A stretch of 64,000 nt of DNA from the NCBI GenBank assembly GCA_945957555.1, contig CAMFLX010000002.1, positions 1 through 64,000 of the forward strand, written 5' to 3'. The translations under genes and the position numbers were made by a program. Source of the stretch: an uncultured Cytophagales bacterium (GTDB taxonomy: Bacteria; Bacteroidota; Bacteroidia; Cytophagales; UBA9547). Under the pieces are notes generated by a model. It was not told the DNA's origin, ran no database searches, and saw only the letters and a program-made list of their open reading frames with translations. Numbering within the stretch: position 1 is the first letter of the stretch; each line of letters begins with the position of its first letter. This document shows positions 19,189-30,776 of the stretch, one piece after another.

Positions 19189-22100
19189 CTATCTTACTAT
19201 TGTGACTTTACCGTTTTGTTTACGCTCACCTGTAAGCTCTGGATCTTTAAGCTCATAAGTAATAACGTAAGGGTAAACACCTACAGGCATTTGATCTTCT
19301 CTATAGTTACCATCCCAAGCATTGTAGAAGTCACTGGTTTTATAAATAACCTCACCCCATCTGTTAAAGATATATAACTGGAAGTTCTTGAGGTATTTTT
19401 CCATTCCAAAGACCTTGAATGAGTCATTCATTCCATCACCATTTGGTGTAAAACCAGTAGGCACATATACTGAAATATCACAAAGATCTTTTACAATAAC
19501 GCTATCTTTCATCGTACAACCTGCATCATTTTTCAAAAGATAATGGAAGTGTTTCTCTGTTACCAATGGAAAATCAGAAGAATCCACTCTCAGCACCCTG
19601 TTGGAATCCGTTGGATTCAATTGCTTGTTTAATACAGTTAACCATTTGATATCATAAGCTAAGGTATCGAAATCTACTGGAATCGCTAGTTTACCATCGG
19701 TCAAACCACAGAATCTCTTACTCAAAGTAGTTGTCTTTGGCAATGCATAGAACTTAACCACTGAGGTGTCTTTTGCGATACAGTCGTCAACCTTATAAGT
19801 TACAATATAAGTCCCATCACCATATTTAGTCTGTGTAAGATTTAACGTTGGGGTCGTTTCCGTTAAAGGATTTCCATTGAAGGTCCAAGTTCTCACCGCA
19901 TTAGGATATTCTTTATCTGGAGTCGCGTTTAACGTTAATGACTGACCTTCACAACCAGGGGCATTAGAAGAGAGATTCATCAACGGCCTAGGTATAGCAA
20001 GTACATAAGCACTATCCTTAGTGGTACAGCCGTCAAAATTACGAGCCGTTACTACAAACTTATTGGTATCCAAGCTTACAAGTTTCTTAATCAATGAATC
20101 GGTTTCTGGTATACTGGAGTTGTTCATTGTCCAAGTGTAAGTGTTGAAACCCTTAAAGATTCTTTCTACAATCACTGTTGCAGTATCGTTTTTGCAATAC
20201 AGTTCGTCTTTAGCAAAAATCACTGGATTTTGTAAGATTCGTGTATTGGTCTTGTAGATGTTACAATTACCCATTGTATACTGTACCGTATACAAACCTG
20301 CCTGATTGACCTTAAGGATACTATCTCTGCCTTGGGCTAATGCGACTCCATTCCTATACCATTGGTAATTTGCTCTCGGATCAGCATTTGAGGATTTAGG
20401 AGCAATCGTCAGGCCTGGTTTCAGACATACTTTTGGCAGAATAGACATGCCAGGATTTTCAATCGGACTAATTTTAACAGTGTCAAACGACACGCACCCC
20501 CTTGCATCGGTAACCTTCAATTCGAAATTATGTGCCGGTTTTATGATCTCTGGCGAAATTAATACTGAGCTATTTTTCTGAGTGAAAATTTCTCCGATTT
20601 CCCTCCAATCATATACATATTCGTCATTTACAGCCACATTAATCGTATCTTTAAAACCTTTACAAACGAAGCCATCTTCACCAGCATCAGCTATGGGAAG
20701 TGGAGTAACTATTATAGGGATAGTCACACTATCTGCAAGACAATTTCCTGCGTCTAGGGTTCTATATCTAATACTCACATTCTGAACCAGCTTATCATCA
20801 TCAGATGGCACATATTGAACCAAATTATTGAACTTATTTGGCGTAAACACTCCAGTACCGTTGGTAGACCATCTGGCTGTAAAGTTACCACCTGAGATAG
20901 TTCCCGCAAGTTCTATTCCCTTATCAAACGTACATAGTGCTTTAGAGAAGGCATTCAACAACGGTCTTGGCGTAAATACAACTTTGAAGCTATCAGAGAC
21001 AGGCAAACAGGTACCATTAGTATTGTCGGTACTCATTAATTTTAAAAGCACCTGTTTTGCTGCCAGATCCGCCGCCGAAGGTATATAAGTAGCCTTAAGG
21101 TCAGTAGCCGAGGCCACAAATGTGCCAGATCCTGAAGTAAGCCATAATCCTTTTAAAGCCCCCCCTGTAATGCTACCATTAAGCCTAAGGGTTGCATTGT
21201 TTTCACAAAGAGATTTGTCGATACCTGCTTTTACTTTAGGATTATCTGTAAACTTCAACTGTAGGTTTTTACTTTGTGCTTTACAAGTTCCATTATTATC
21301 AGTTGTAAGAGTGAGCATCACTACTCCTCGACTCACATCTACAGGATCGGCCGTAAACACAGCACCAAGATCATTTATGTTCGGATTAAAGCTTCCAAGA
21401 CCCGATGATGTGCTCCAAGTGTCCACTCTACCTGGATATGGGCTATCTACTGCAAAATTTAGCTTGTATATAGGATTGTTTTTACAAAGCATGTCATTAT
21501 CGATCCCTGTTATCACTGGAATTGGAGTATAATTTACAGCCATGGTATCAAAATAGTTACCAATACAAGTTCCATTATCTTTTGAGGTGTAAGTCAGTAC
21601 CACATGCCCTCCTATGATATCATCAGGATGTGGATAGTAGGAAAGTACTGTATCAAACTCACTTTTAACAAATAGACCTTTACCCGACGTAGACCACACG
21701 CCTGATTTAGCTACTGTAAACGAAGAAACAAGATCAACTTTCTGAGAGTCGGCACAAATGGTTATCGAACTTACGGGAGATACAATATCTACCACTGGCA
21801 CTGGAGTAAATTTCACAGTTAAAGTATCTTTGTAGATCCCGCAGATATCTGGAGTTCTTGTCGAAAGCACGATTTGCAAGCCATTATTTATTTCTGCAAC
21901 AGTAGGTTTATACACGGTGGTTAAAATAGTATCATTTGGCAAGAATACAGGAGAAGCGTTACCTAATACAGACCAGATACCACCTGCATTTGAATTAATA
22001 ATACCAGACAAATTCACGTTGTCGTTATCTCTACACTGAAATTGATCAAACCCTGCGTTAACAACTGCAACCGATTTTGGAACCAATTGCACTGAGAGGC

Positions 22101-25100
22101 CTGTGGATACTTCTGGACAACCATTCCCATTTACAGAACTGATCAATAGATTTATGCCACCGTTTGACTTATCCAAAACCGTTGGAATGTATTTAGTTAT
22201 CTCTTTGGTATCATCAACAAATAACCCGTTCCCACTACTTTGCCATTTCACCGCTGATATATTCGATATAGTAGCCGCAAGATCTATGTCTGAAACTTCA
22301 GCACAGACTTGAACGAAATTTTCTACAAAAGAAATCGTTGGTTCTGGCAATATTGTCAGCACTAATGAATCTTTGGCTTCTGGGCAGAGTGTTTGATCGT
22401 TGGAATTAATCACAAATTTCACAGACCCATTAGTTTTATCAATTGATGAAATGTTGTAATCTGCGTTCAATTGTGTGTTATTAGGATCGAACTCTCCTAC
22501 ACCGTTACTTGTCCAAGAAACAGATTTTACATTGCTCGCTATGGTACGTAGTTTAAATACGTTATCCACAAAACATATTGTGGTATCGCTATTGGAATTT
22601 AGACTCTTCAGCTGTTCAAAACTCACCACCAAAGTATCTTTGCTTGCACCACATTGGCCATTATCAGTTGTTTGAACTTCCAACTTAATACTAGCCAAAG
22701 CCTTATCAGCATTAGAAATCGTATAATCAGGAGTAAGTGAAGTTGATGAAGTAAATCCATTATTGCCCGTTGTGATATTGGTCCATGAAACCTGAGTAGC
22801 ACCTTCAACTTCGGAGGAAAGCTTAATTGTACTTGTATTCACACATATTTCTTGGTCATCACTGGCACTTATTAGCGGTTTTTTCTGGACGCTGATGGTC
22901 ATAGTGTCGTCAACAGTTGGACAAATGCTTTTGTCTGTAGAAAATTGAATCAATACCTTACCTACATCTAAATCGCTAGGGGACAGATTATAGGTTGTAT
23001 TGTCATTGTTTTGATTTGTAAATGAGCCAGAACCAATAGCAACCCATTTAGTAATTGAGCTGCCAAGATTAGTGGTCGTCGCAGTTAAATTCACAGATGT
23101 TTGATCCTCACAAATTGTAACATTACTTGGTAACGCTACAGTAGGCCCGTCAATAATTGTAATGGTAACCTCATCAGTATCTGCAGGACAAATGCCTCCA
23201 AAAGTATCAGTAATGATGTTAAACAAGTATGTGCCAGTTACAACAGTCGTAGGTATGAAGATAGGATTTAAAGCTGTATTGTCTGGCTGAAATGTACCAG
23301 TGGTAGGCCCAGAAAGCAATTGCCACTGCCCATCAGCACCAGACGCACGCAATTTGACTGGCAAATTAGAGGTACAAAATGTCGTATCTTTACCCGCATC
23401 TACTTGAGGTTTGCTGATGAAATCAACAGTCATGGTATCATTAACGATGGGACAAACACCACTTCCTACGGCCGTAAATACAATCTTGGTAGCTGTTTTA
23501 GAGACAAAACTATAGGATGTAGTTAAAACTTGATTGTTTTTGAAAACTCCATCTCCGTCACTAGACCAGTACCCTCCCGTAGCATTTGAAATAAACCCAG
23601 ATACAGAGATAGAATCTGAGCTAATGCATAATGTTCTATCTGGCCCAGCATCTACAGTTGGTTTCTTACGAACAATTAATCTTTTGGTAGCTGAAATAGC
23701 CTTACAGGTAGTATTTACTGGATCTGTAGTGATTTTAAGGGTTACTTGCCCTGTAGATAAATCACTGGCTGTTGGGACATAAGAGGAGAATTCTGTTCCG
23801 TTTTGTAAGAAAATACCAGTTCCTGAAGCTGTCCAGAATGCCTTTTCTGCACCGAAAATAGTAGGTAAGCCTAATCCAACACCATCTGTATTATCTTCGC
23901 AGATTTCTATATCTGCTCCCACATTTGTTATGGTAGGTTTCGGAGTGATTACAACATCTATGGTATCAGTGACTGCTTTACATAAACCATTCCCTGTCGT
24001 TTGAATTTTAACCCTTACCGTAGCTCCATTTGTTTTTTCAGTAGCTGCTGCCGAATAGTTAGCATTAGTAGCTGATGTAGGATTATTAAGAGATCCTGCA
24101 CCGTTTAACTTGGTCCACAATATCCCGTTCGCATTCACAAAGGTAGCAGGAAGCACCACTGAGCCTACGTCACCACACATTTTTGCATCATTCACCGAAA
24201 TAACGGGTTTGGGAACAATTTGTATGTTCACATTTTTATTCATAGAAGGACAAGAACCTGTTGGGATCGTCGTTGCAGTAAGCACCACATTTATTGGGGC
24301 GGCATCTAATTCTGATATTGCAGGATAATACGCGGTAGTGTCGTCCGATTTATTTCTGAACACACCTTGACCACCCGTCCAAGTAACACCTGTGGTATTT
24401 TTAACAGTAAGTTCAATTCTTACGCTATCATTCTCGTTACAAACGCTTATGGTACCTGGTCCATTAATTATAGGGGCAGGAGTAATCGTAAGTACAATTT
24501 GTGAAGAAGTGGCCGCACAAGAGCCATTTTGAGTAGTTGTAGCAGTTAAAATCACCTTCTTAGCTGTTTTATCTGCCACAGATGGCGTATATTTCGGCGT
24601 AAGACTAGTGAGGTTATCAAAGACACCAGTACCTGAAGTCTTCCAAGTAATGCCTCCTGCGTTGCTTATGGAAGCATTCAAAGTTACATCCGTAGCGCTC
24701 TCACAAATTTCCAACGTAGGATTAACGGTAATTACGGGAGGATCTGTAATCGTCACAATTCTTTTTGCCGTTACTGCACTACAAGCTTTATTGTTTGTGG
24801 TAGAGAACAAAGCCGTAAAACCTTTGTTGGCTCTATCTGTATCGGTAATTAAATAATTGACAGAGTTGGTGTCTGCTTTTGGAGAAAACAAGCCCGTACC
24901 ACTGCCTAATGACCAAACTCCTGAACCTGTAGACGATACCCCATTAAAGTGTATGGTCTGAGTTGTTTTACAGATTGTAATATTGGAGTCAGCACCTGCT
25001 GTAGGACGAGGCAGGACATTTACCTGAAGCGTATCAAATGCAAGTTTACACTTAGGGCTTCCAGAAGCCTGTATACCAATTAAGAATTTATTTTGAGCAA

Positions 25101-28100
25101 CATCAGCTGCGACTACGGTATAGTTACTAAGCAATGTAGCATCATTTGAAAAGGATCCACTTGAAGTAACATTAAACCATTTGGTGCTGGTCGCATTCTT
25201 AGAAGTCCCTATAAGTGATAAGCTCCCATTGAAATCGACACAAATTTCACGATCGGCACCTGCATTTATTTCTGGCCGAGGCGCTACCAAAACTGACTTA
25301 TTCACAACCAAAGGCTTACAAACGCCATCTCCTTGCGTTGTATTAATTATCACAAACTGTGTAGACTTTCTATCATTCACCCCTAATGTATATGTAGTAG
25401 TGAAGGCGTTGGCATCAGCAAAAATACCATCCCCAGTAGACGACCATTTTACAGAATTTATATGACTTGTTTGTATCGTTAAATTAAGTACAGAACCATC
25501 ATTACAAACGGTATCTCTGTCCAAAACAGAAACTTTAGGTCTCGGCAATACAGTTACAATAGTGTTTTTAGGAACTGCAGGACAAACGTCGTTATTTGCA
25601 GAAACAAATGTAAATGTAATAGTCGCCCCATTTTCCTGTTCACTTTCATCAATTTCGTAATTATACTTCAGTGGTGTATTTGCATCAGGCGTAATAATGC
25701 CCAAACCATTGGTTTTCCAAGTACCTGCATTGGTTGAACTTGTGCCCGTCACTGTGACCATATTCGTGTCTCCACAAACTTTAAAATCTGCAGGAACTCC
25801 TACTGTTGGCATTTTTTTAATCGTGATCAATGCAGAATCTTTGACTGCTGGACAAGGGCCATTGGAGTTTGTTGTAGCAATTATGGTAGCTTTACCAGCA
25901 CTCGTCTCTGATGCAGAAGGAGTATACTTTGTAACGATAGCACTAGCGGTATTAAACACACCTCCACCGAGAGAAGACCATGTATTAAAGGTTCCACTGG
26001 TAATCGTACCTGCTACATCCAGCACAAGACCTTCACAAGTAGTCAGATCTGGTCCTGCAGTGATTTGCGGAGAGGGTGTAATTTTCACCTTCAATGTATC
26101 CTTCTGTGCAGCACAACCATTGTTATTTGTGGTTTGTAACAAAAACACAAGATTAGTTGCATTTTTGCTCTCCTTATCGGTCATAGTATAGGTAGTACTT
26201 ACGGCTGATGGATTTGCAATCGTACCTTGTGCATCTGGTGAAATCCAAATACCCGTACTTGTATTACCAGACACAGTTCCTGAAATATTGAATGTCTTAG
26301 TACTACCACAAAGGTTCAAATCTGCAACAGTCGTCACAATTGGACCTGGCAATACTTTGATAGATACATCATCAGTAACAGAACTACATATTCCCTGAGG
26401 ATCATTTACAAAAGATAATATGACAGTAGTATTTACAGTAGATGCCGCTGGTGTAAACTTTGTTTGCAAACTATTGGCATCACTAAAGATACCAGCACCT
26501 GATTTAATGACCCAATGACCCGAATTTCCAATTGCAGACAAATCCACAGGGGCATCTGAAATACAAATTTGTTGATCATCACCAGCATTTACTTTGGCTA
26601 ACTTTGTGATCAAGATATTCATTGTATCACTCAATGGTATACAGTTCCCAACACCTGTTGTTTGAAATACAAGTGTAACTACTCCTTTAGTTTTATCTGC
26701 TGCTGTAAGTGTATAGTTAGCATTTGCCGTTGTTGCAACTGTAGCACCAGACAATGTAGTCCATGAGCCACCGGTAGCATTGGTTACTGTACCTTTTAAC
26801 GCAACAGTATTTGAACTCTCGCATACTGTAAGATCTGGACCAGCATTGGCCGTTGGGGGTTCTGTAAAATTTATCCTTACAGAGTCAGAGGTTTGATTAC
26901 ACAAGCCATTGCTCGTAGTAGTCCACCTTAATATGGCAAATCCCTTGCTGATCTCTCCTGCAGAAGGCACATAAGCAGCAGTTGGGCTTGTATTGTTAGG
27001 ATTGTAACTACCTGTACCATTACTCCAAATTCCTCCACCGGCACCAGTAACCGAAGCAGAAAGTGTAATATTGATATTGTTCTTACATTGGTTTTGGTCA
27101 ATACCAGCATCAGATTTTGGAGATGCAGTGATATTCACTAACAAAGAATCCTTTACTGGCAAACAATTGTTGACCACATTACTGGTAAAGAATAGCTTTA
27201 CTTGAGTAGGAGCTGCATTCGTTTCTGCAGTTGAGGGTACGTAGGTAAGTTTTACGGAGTCCGCCTTCGGCAAGAATGTTCCCGTCCCCCCAGACCAGGT
27301 TCCTTTATTCGTTGATGAAGTCGCTTGTAAAGAAACTGTTGGCTTGTTTGCACAGACTGTTTTGTCAGTACCAGCCTCCACTGTCGGCGGGTTGATAAAG
27401 TTAATCATCACCTTATCTACTACTGGATTGCAAGTTCCGTTTTGATCGGAAGTCAATGTCAATTCAACCGAGCCCACATTGATTTCTGCCTGAGTAGGAA
27501 CATAGCTTGTATTTAGATTATTTACATTTCCAAATGTACCTGCTCCACCAGACCATTTGGCCTTTCCAGTGGTGCTGGTACCTATCAAGCTTACAGAAAT
27601 ATTGTTTTTACAAACAGGTACATCTGAACCAGCACTCACAATAGGTTCATCGATATAACTAACCGTTAATTGGTCCTCCACAGGAGCGCATCCCAAAGCA
27701 TTATTAAAGGCTTTTAAAGTAATCGTAAATGGCCCTTGTGTAGTACTAGGTGTAAATTTGATATTATCAAAATCCGTACTTGTGTTATTGGGTGTAAAGA
27801 TACCTGGTACCGAGGCAGACCATTGTACCGTTTCATGACCACTTACACTGGCACCTTTGAGGCTTATTACATTATTGTTTTTACAAACTACTTTATTGGT
27901 ACCAGCTTCAACTACGGGAGGTTCAGATAATACCACTTGAATGGTGTCTCTTGCAGGATTACAAATATTGTTGTTAGTAGTTTCAAGTACAAGAAAAAAT
28001 AACTCCATGGCGATTTCACTCGCCGATGGTGTATATTTCGCTGAAAGGTCGTTTCTATCCGTGAAAATACCTGTACCACCTACCCACTTACCCGTACCTG

Positions 28101-30726
28101 TAGAAGATGTGGCACCAGCCAAATTGATGGTAGTAGAGTTTTTACATTGTTCCTTATCCACACCTGCATTAGCAGCGGGAGCACTTTTAAATGTAACTTC
28201 AACCGTATCAGCGATCTTAGCACAACCAGTAGCTGCACTATTACTTGTAAACTCCAATTTAAATGGCAACTCGGCGTCGATGACAGACTGAGCAGGCTTA
28301 AATATTGCGTTTAATGTACTGTCATTAGGCACGAATACACCTGAAGCCGCACCTAAAGGTCTCCATTTACCTTTATTATTACTGGCGGTGGCACTTAGTT
28401 GTACATCTGATTTATTTTTACATACAATGATATCTGTACCAGCAGTAATAACTGGCGGTGCAAAAAACTGTATGGTAGTTGTTGCATTCACAGCATTACA
28501 TTTTGCATTATTAGCACTTGTAAGCGTCAGTACGATAGGATTCCCCGCATTTGCTTCTGCTGCACTGATCGCATAAGTTGCATTTACATCGTTGACATTT
28601 GAGAAATGACTCGCAATACCACCGCTCCAAACGCCAGCACCAGTGCTACTAATTCCTCCAAGCGATATGGTTCTTGGATTATTTTTACAAACATTGACCG
28701 CACTAGCTACTTGCACCACTGGGGGGCTTTTAAACTTCACCAAAACTGAATCTGAGGCGGGAGTACAACCTTGTTGCGTTGTTGATTTCAAAACCAATTT
28801 AACATCAACAGCAGCGTCCAGCTCTTGCTGAGTAGGTTTATAGGTAATGTTTAACGTGTTTCTGTTTGGCAAAAACTCTCCAGCCCCACCTATCCATGCA
28901 AAAGTTCCAACCACCGCATTTTTGGTAGCAGTTATATTGGCTATTGGATTATTAGTACAAACATCTATACTTGGCGCATTATCAATTTTGATACTTGGCC
29001 CTTCTTTAAAGAAGATTTGCAAGGTATCACTTACTTGAGCACAGACACCGGTATTGGTTGCGGTAAGTTTTAAGGTCACCACTTTACCAGGAGACCTGTC
29101 GGCGGCACCAGGAGCATAGGCGTTTTCAAGAGATGTGGGGTTTTGTTTAATGGTACCTGCCCCTTTTACTACAGACCAAATACCAGTATTGGTAAATCCC
29201 GATACTAAACCATGCAATGGTACCAAACCAATATTACTACATACAGTGGTATCGTTAGCAGGACTACCAAAGCCCACCGTATTCTTGTTGGCGTCAACCA
29301 ATATTGAAGAATCTCTATAACTTACATTTCTATTCGCACTACCACCATACCACCAAGTGTTGATTGTTTCTGGGCATCTGGCGGCATCGCCACCGTAACA
29401 ACCATTTTCACCCCTTCCCGACCATTTGTGACCTTGCACAATACCATCGGCAAACTGCGTCCTTTGATCTAAGGCTGTACCAGCTATAATATCAGTATCA
29501 TCCCAATGCAAGAAGGGTGTAGTACCACAAGTTCCTCCACTAGGTCGAATAAGACTTACCTTGTATCCATTTAGATGGTTTTCAACATCATATAAGGGCA
29601 AGTGAGTTAAACCGTTAAAGTAATTCACATTAATATTAAATATGGTACCTCTAGGCACAATATTTCCCAAGCCATCCCTTGTGTTCCACTTTATACAATT
29701 ATTTCCAGCGACTACCTTTGAACTTAAAATGATATCTCTCGAACCCTCTCCATTATAGCCTACTGGAGCAGCAAAATCAAGTAGAATTTCCACTTGGCCT
29801 GCCTTGGTTACATTGATCTCGATACATCTATTATTAGCATCACACCCACTAATGACAGGATCTCCAACAATATTACCACACTCTGTTTTATTAGGGTAGC
29901 ATAGCGGATCAGGATCATTCAAGAATAGTTTGTACTCTGGATAGGTGACGTTACCTACTCGAGACTGACGATCACTCACTACATTACCAGTATTGGTACA
30001 ACCTGATGAGTTACATGAGATCACAAATCCGAAAGGTTGCATACCATTAAAGTCAATTAACGTAACTACAGAATCCCTAGAATACACATAAACTTTAGTG
30101 TCAAAAGTATTACTACCACTGTTACAGTTGATGTCCCAAGCCTTACTCCACAAACGACCCTTTTTTATAGTATTACCATTTAACGTATCTACTACTGTAG
30201 CATCAAAATAGGTAAACATCCTTCTCGATCGGGTAAGTACTGTAGCTGAGGTCGGATTAAATTCAATATTGTAATCACCTGTAATCTTTGGCACAAAGGT
30301 CAAGGCATTATACCCACTTCCAGCAAATGGCTTAGGCCCAGAAGTTGCTTCTGTCCAAGTGTTAATAAATCCATTGCCTGTTGTAGGTATTTTATAAGTA
30401 AAAACCGCAGCAGCAGGATCCTGATCTACCAAACCTGTTATGGGAACTGTATTGCCATTCGGGTCTTTGATCCTAAAGTAAACATCTTTGTCATTTTGTT
30501 GAAAACCAAAATACACTTTCTCTCCCAAATTGCAGATTTTGATATTCAATCTGTAATTTGAATCAGGGGAAAATGTGGCAAACTTCCTCGTAACCTGATC
30601 TGGTGTATCCCATATCTGAAGATATGGACCATTTTGGCCACTTTTAGGGTGTAATTCTTTGCTACCTTCTGAGTAAGCACTAAATGCTACAACAGTTAAT
30701 AATAAGCAATGTAGAATTTTTTTCAT
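19189..30726 (-). CDS. Giant secreted repeat protein with gliding-motility-associated C-terminal domain (T9SS type B sorting signal)
   Basis: Signal peptide MKKILHCLLLTVVAFSAYS (ATG 30726-30724; ORF track extends to 30798); about 33 tandem ~80-90-aa repeats of type 'VCKNN..ISL.G.SS.G.W..G.G.F......YTPS......L.L.....CNPV.D...V'; C-term 'SVYVPTGFTPNGDGMNDSFKVFGMEKYLKNFQLYIFNRWGEVIYKTSDFYNAWDGNY...KVTIVR'. Confidence 0.97.
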   Translation of the reverse strand: MKKILHCLLLTVVAFSAYSEGSKELHPKSGQNGPYLQIWDTPDQVTRKFATFSPDSNYRLNIKICNLGEKVYFGFQQNDKDVYFRIKDPNGNTVPITGLVDQDPAAAVFTYKIPTTGNGFINTWTEATSGPKPFAGSGYNALTFVPKITGDYNIEFNPTSATVLTRSRRMFTYFDATVVDTLNGNTIKKGRLWSKAWDINCNSGSNTFDTKVYVYSRDSVVTLIDFNGMQPFGFVISCNSSGCTNTGNVVSDRQSRVGNVTYPEYKLFLNDPDPLCYPNKTECGNIVGDPVISGCDANNRCIEINVTKAGQVEILLDFAAPVGYNGEGSRDIILSSKVVAGNNCIKWNTRDGLGNIVPRGTIFNINVNYFNGLTHLPLYDVENHLNGYKVSLIRPSGGTCGTTPFLHWDDTDIIAGTALDQRTQFADGIVQGHKWSGRGENGCYGGDAARCPETINTWWYGGSANRNVSYRDSSILVDANKNTVGFGSPANDTTVCSNIGLVPLHGLVSGFTNTGIWSVVKGAGTIKQNPTSLENAYAPGAADRSPGKVVTLKLTATNTGVCAQVSDTLQIFFKEGPSIKIDNAPSIDVCTNNPIANITATKNAVVGTFAWIGGAGEFLPNRNTLNITYKPTQQELDAAVDVKLVLKSTTQQGCTPASDSVLVKFKSPPVVQVASAVNVCKNNPRTISLGGISSTGAGVWSGGIASHFSNVNDVNATYAISAAEANAGNPIVLTLTSANNAKCNAVNATTTIQFFAPPVITAGTDIIVCKNKSDVQLSATASNNKGKWRPLGAASGVFVPNDSTLNAIFKPAQSVIDAELPFKLEFTSNSAATGCAKIADTVEVTFKSAPAANAGVDKEQCKNSTTINLAGATSSTGTGKWVGGTGIFTDRNDLSAKYTPSASEIAMELFFLVLETTNNNICNPARDTIQVVLSEPPVVEAGTNKVVCKNNNVISLKGASVSGHETVQWSASVPGIFTPNNTSTDFDNIKFTPSTTQGPFTITLKAFNNALGCAPVEDQLTVSYIDEPIVSAGSDVPVCKNNISVSLIGTSTTGKAKWSGGAGTFGNVNNLNTSYVPTQAEINVGSVELTLTSDQNGTCNPVVDKVMINFINPPTVEAGTDKTVCANKPTVSLQATSSTNKGTWSGGTGTFLPKADSVKLTYVPSTAETNAAPTQVKLFFTSNVVNNCLPVKDSLLVNITASPKSDAGIDQNQCKNNINITLSASVTGAGGGIWSNGTGSYNPNNTSPTAAYVPSAGEISKGFAILRWTTTSNGLCNQTSDSVRINFTEPPTANAGPDLTVCESSNTVALKGTVTNATGGSWTTLSGATVATTANANYTLTAADKTKGVVTLVFQTTGVGNCIPLSDTMNILITKLAKVNAGDDQQICISDAPVDLSAIGNSGHWVIKSGAGIFSDANSLQTKFTPAASTVNTTVILSFVNDPQGICSSVTDDVSIKVLPGPIVTTVADLNLCGSTKTFNISGTVSGNTSTGIWISPDAQGTIANPSAVSTTYTMTDKESKNATNLVFLLQTTNNNGCAAQKDTLKVKITPSPQITAGPDLTTCEGLVLDVAGTITSGTFNTWSSLGGGVFNTASAIVTKYTPSASETSAGKATIIATTNSNGPCPAVKDSALITIKKMPTVGVPADFKVCGDTNMVTVTGTSSTNAGTWKTNGLGIITPDANTPLKYNYEIDESEQENGATITFTFVSANNDVCPAVPKNTIVTVLPRPKVSVLDRDTVCNDGSVLNLTIQTSHINSVKWSSTGDGIFADANAFTTTYTLGVNDRKSTQFVIINTTQGDGVCKPLVVNKSVLVAPRPEINAGADREICVDFNGSLSLIGTSKNATSTKWFNVTSSGSFSNDATLLSNYTVVAADVAQNKFLIGIQASGSPKCKLAFDTLQVNVLPRPTAGADSNITICKTTQTIHFNGVSSTGSGVWSLGSGTGLFSPKADTNSVNYLITDTDRANKGFTALFSTTNNKACSAVTAKRIVTITDPPVITVNPTLEICESATDVTLNASISNAGGITWKTSGTGVFDNLTSLTPKYTPSVADKTAKKVILTATTTQNGSCAATSSQIVLTITPAPIINGPGTISVCNENDSVRIELTVKNTTGVTWTGGQGVFRNKSDDTTAYYPAISELDAAPINVVLTATTIPTGSCPSMNKNVNIQIVPKPVISVNDAKMCGDVGSVVLPATFVNANGILWTKLNGAGSLNNPTSATNANYSAAATEKTNGATVRVKIQTTGNGLCKAVTDTIDVVITPKPTITNVGADIEICEDNTDGVGLGLPTIFGAEKAFWTASGTGIFLQNGTEFSSYVPTASDLSTGQVTLKITTDPVNTTCKAISATKRLIVRKKPTVDAGPDRTLCISSDSISVSGFISNATGGYWSSDGDGVFKNNQVLTTSYSFVSKTATKIVFTAVGSGVCPIVNDTMTVDFISKPQVDAGKDTTFCTSNLPVKLRASGADGQWQLLSGPTTGTFQPDNTALNPIFIPTTVVTGTYLFNIITDTFGGICPADTDEVTITIIDGPTVALPSNVTICEDQTSVNLTATTTNLGSSITKWVAIGSGSFTNQNNDNTTYNLSPSDLDVGKVLIQFSTDKSICPTVDDTMTISVQKKPLISASDDQEICVNTSTIKLSSEVEGATQVSWTNITTGNNGFTSSTSLTPDYTISNADKALASIKLEVQTTDNGQCGASKDTLVVSFEQLKSLNSNSDTTICFVDNVFKLRTIASNVKSVSWTSNGVGEFDPNNTQLNADYNISSIDKTNGSVKFVINSNDQTLCPEAKDSLVLTILPEPTISFVENFVQVCAEVSDIDLAATISNISAVKWQSSGNGLFVDDTKEITKYIPTVLDKSNGGINLLISSVNGNGCPEVSTGLSVQLVPKSVAVVNAGFDQFQCRDNDNVNLSGIINSNAGGIWSVLGNASPVFLPNDTILTTVYKPTVAEINNGLQIVLSTRTPDICGIYKDTLTVKFTPVPVVDIVSPVSSITICADSQKVDLVSSFTVAKSGVWSTSGKGLFVKSEFDTVLSYYPHPDDIIGGHVVLTYTSKDNGTCIGNYFDTMAVNYTPIPVITGIDNDMLCKNNPIYKLNFAVDSPYPGRVDTWSTSSGLGSFNPNINDLGAVFTADPVDVSRGVVMLTLTTDNNGTCKAQSKNLQLKFTDNPKVKAGIDKSLCENNATLRLNGSITGGALKGLWLTSGSGTFVASATDLKATYIPSAADLAAKQVLLKLMSTDNTNGTCLPVSDSFKVVFTPRPLLNAFSKALCTFDKGIELAGTISGGNFTARWSTNGTGVFTPNKFNNLVQYVPSDDDKLVQNVSIRYRTLDAGNCLADSVTIPIIVTPLPIADAGEDGFVCKGFKDTINVAVNDEYVYDWREIGEIFTQKNSSVLISPEIIKPAHNFELKVTDARGCVSFDTVKISPIENPGMSILPKVCLKPGLTIAPKSSNADPRANYQWYRNGVALAQGRDSILKVNQAGLYTVQYTMGNCNIYKTNTRILQNPVIFAKDELYCKNDTATVIVERIFKGFNTYTWTMNNSSIPETDSLIKKLVSLDTNKFVVTARNFDGCTTKDSAYVLAIPRPLMNLSSNAPGCEGQSLTLNATPDKEYPNAVRTWTFNGNPLTETTPTLNLTQTKYGDGTYIVTYKVDDCIAKDTSVVKFYALPKTTTLSKRFCGLTDGKLAIPVDFDTLAYDIKWLTVLNKQLNPTDSNRVLRVDSSDFPLVTEKHFHYLLKNDAGCTMKDSVIVKDLCDISVYVPTGFTPNGDGMNDSFKVFGMEKYLKNFQLYIFNRWGEVIYKTSDFYNAWDGNYREDQMPVGVYPYVITYELKDPELTGERKQNGKVTIVR
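20640..29270 (-). repeat. Block of about 33 degenerate Cys-pair Ig/PKD-like repeats within the giant gene
   Basis: Counted by eye from the recurring [D/N]xx[V/I]C[K/E]N start motif; span is approximate. Confidence 0.75.
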
Positions 30727-30776
30727 AACGGTAAAGTCTATAATACTTTTTCGGGAATGATTCCATTTAGAATCTT

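Noticed and set aside
20582-29320. Many plus-strand ORFs antisense to the giant gene (e.g. 21122..21532, 25697..26191, 27941..28291)
   Set aside because: Artifacts of repetitive codon usage in the opposite coding frame; no conserved domains and no promoters.
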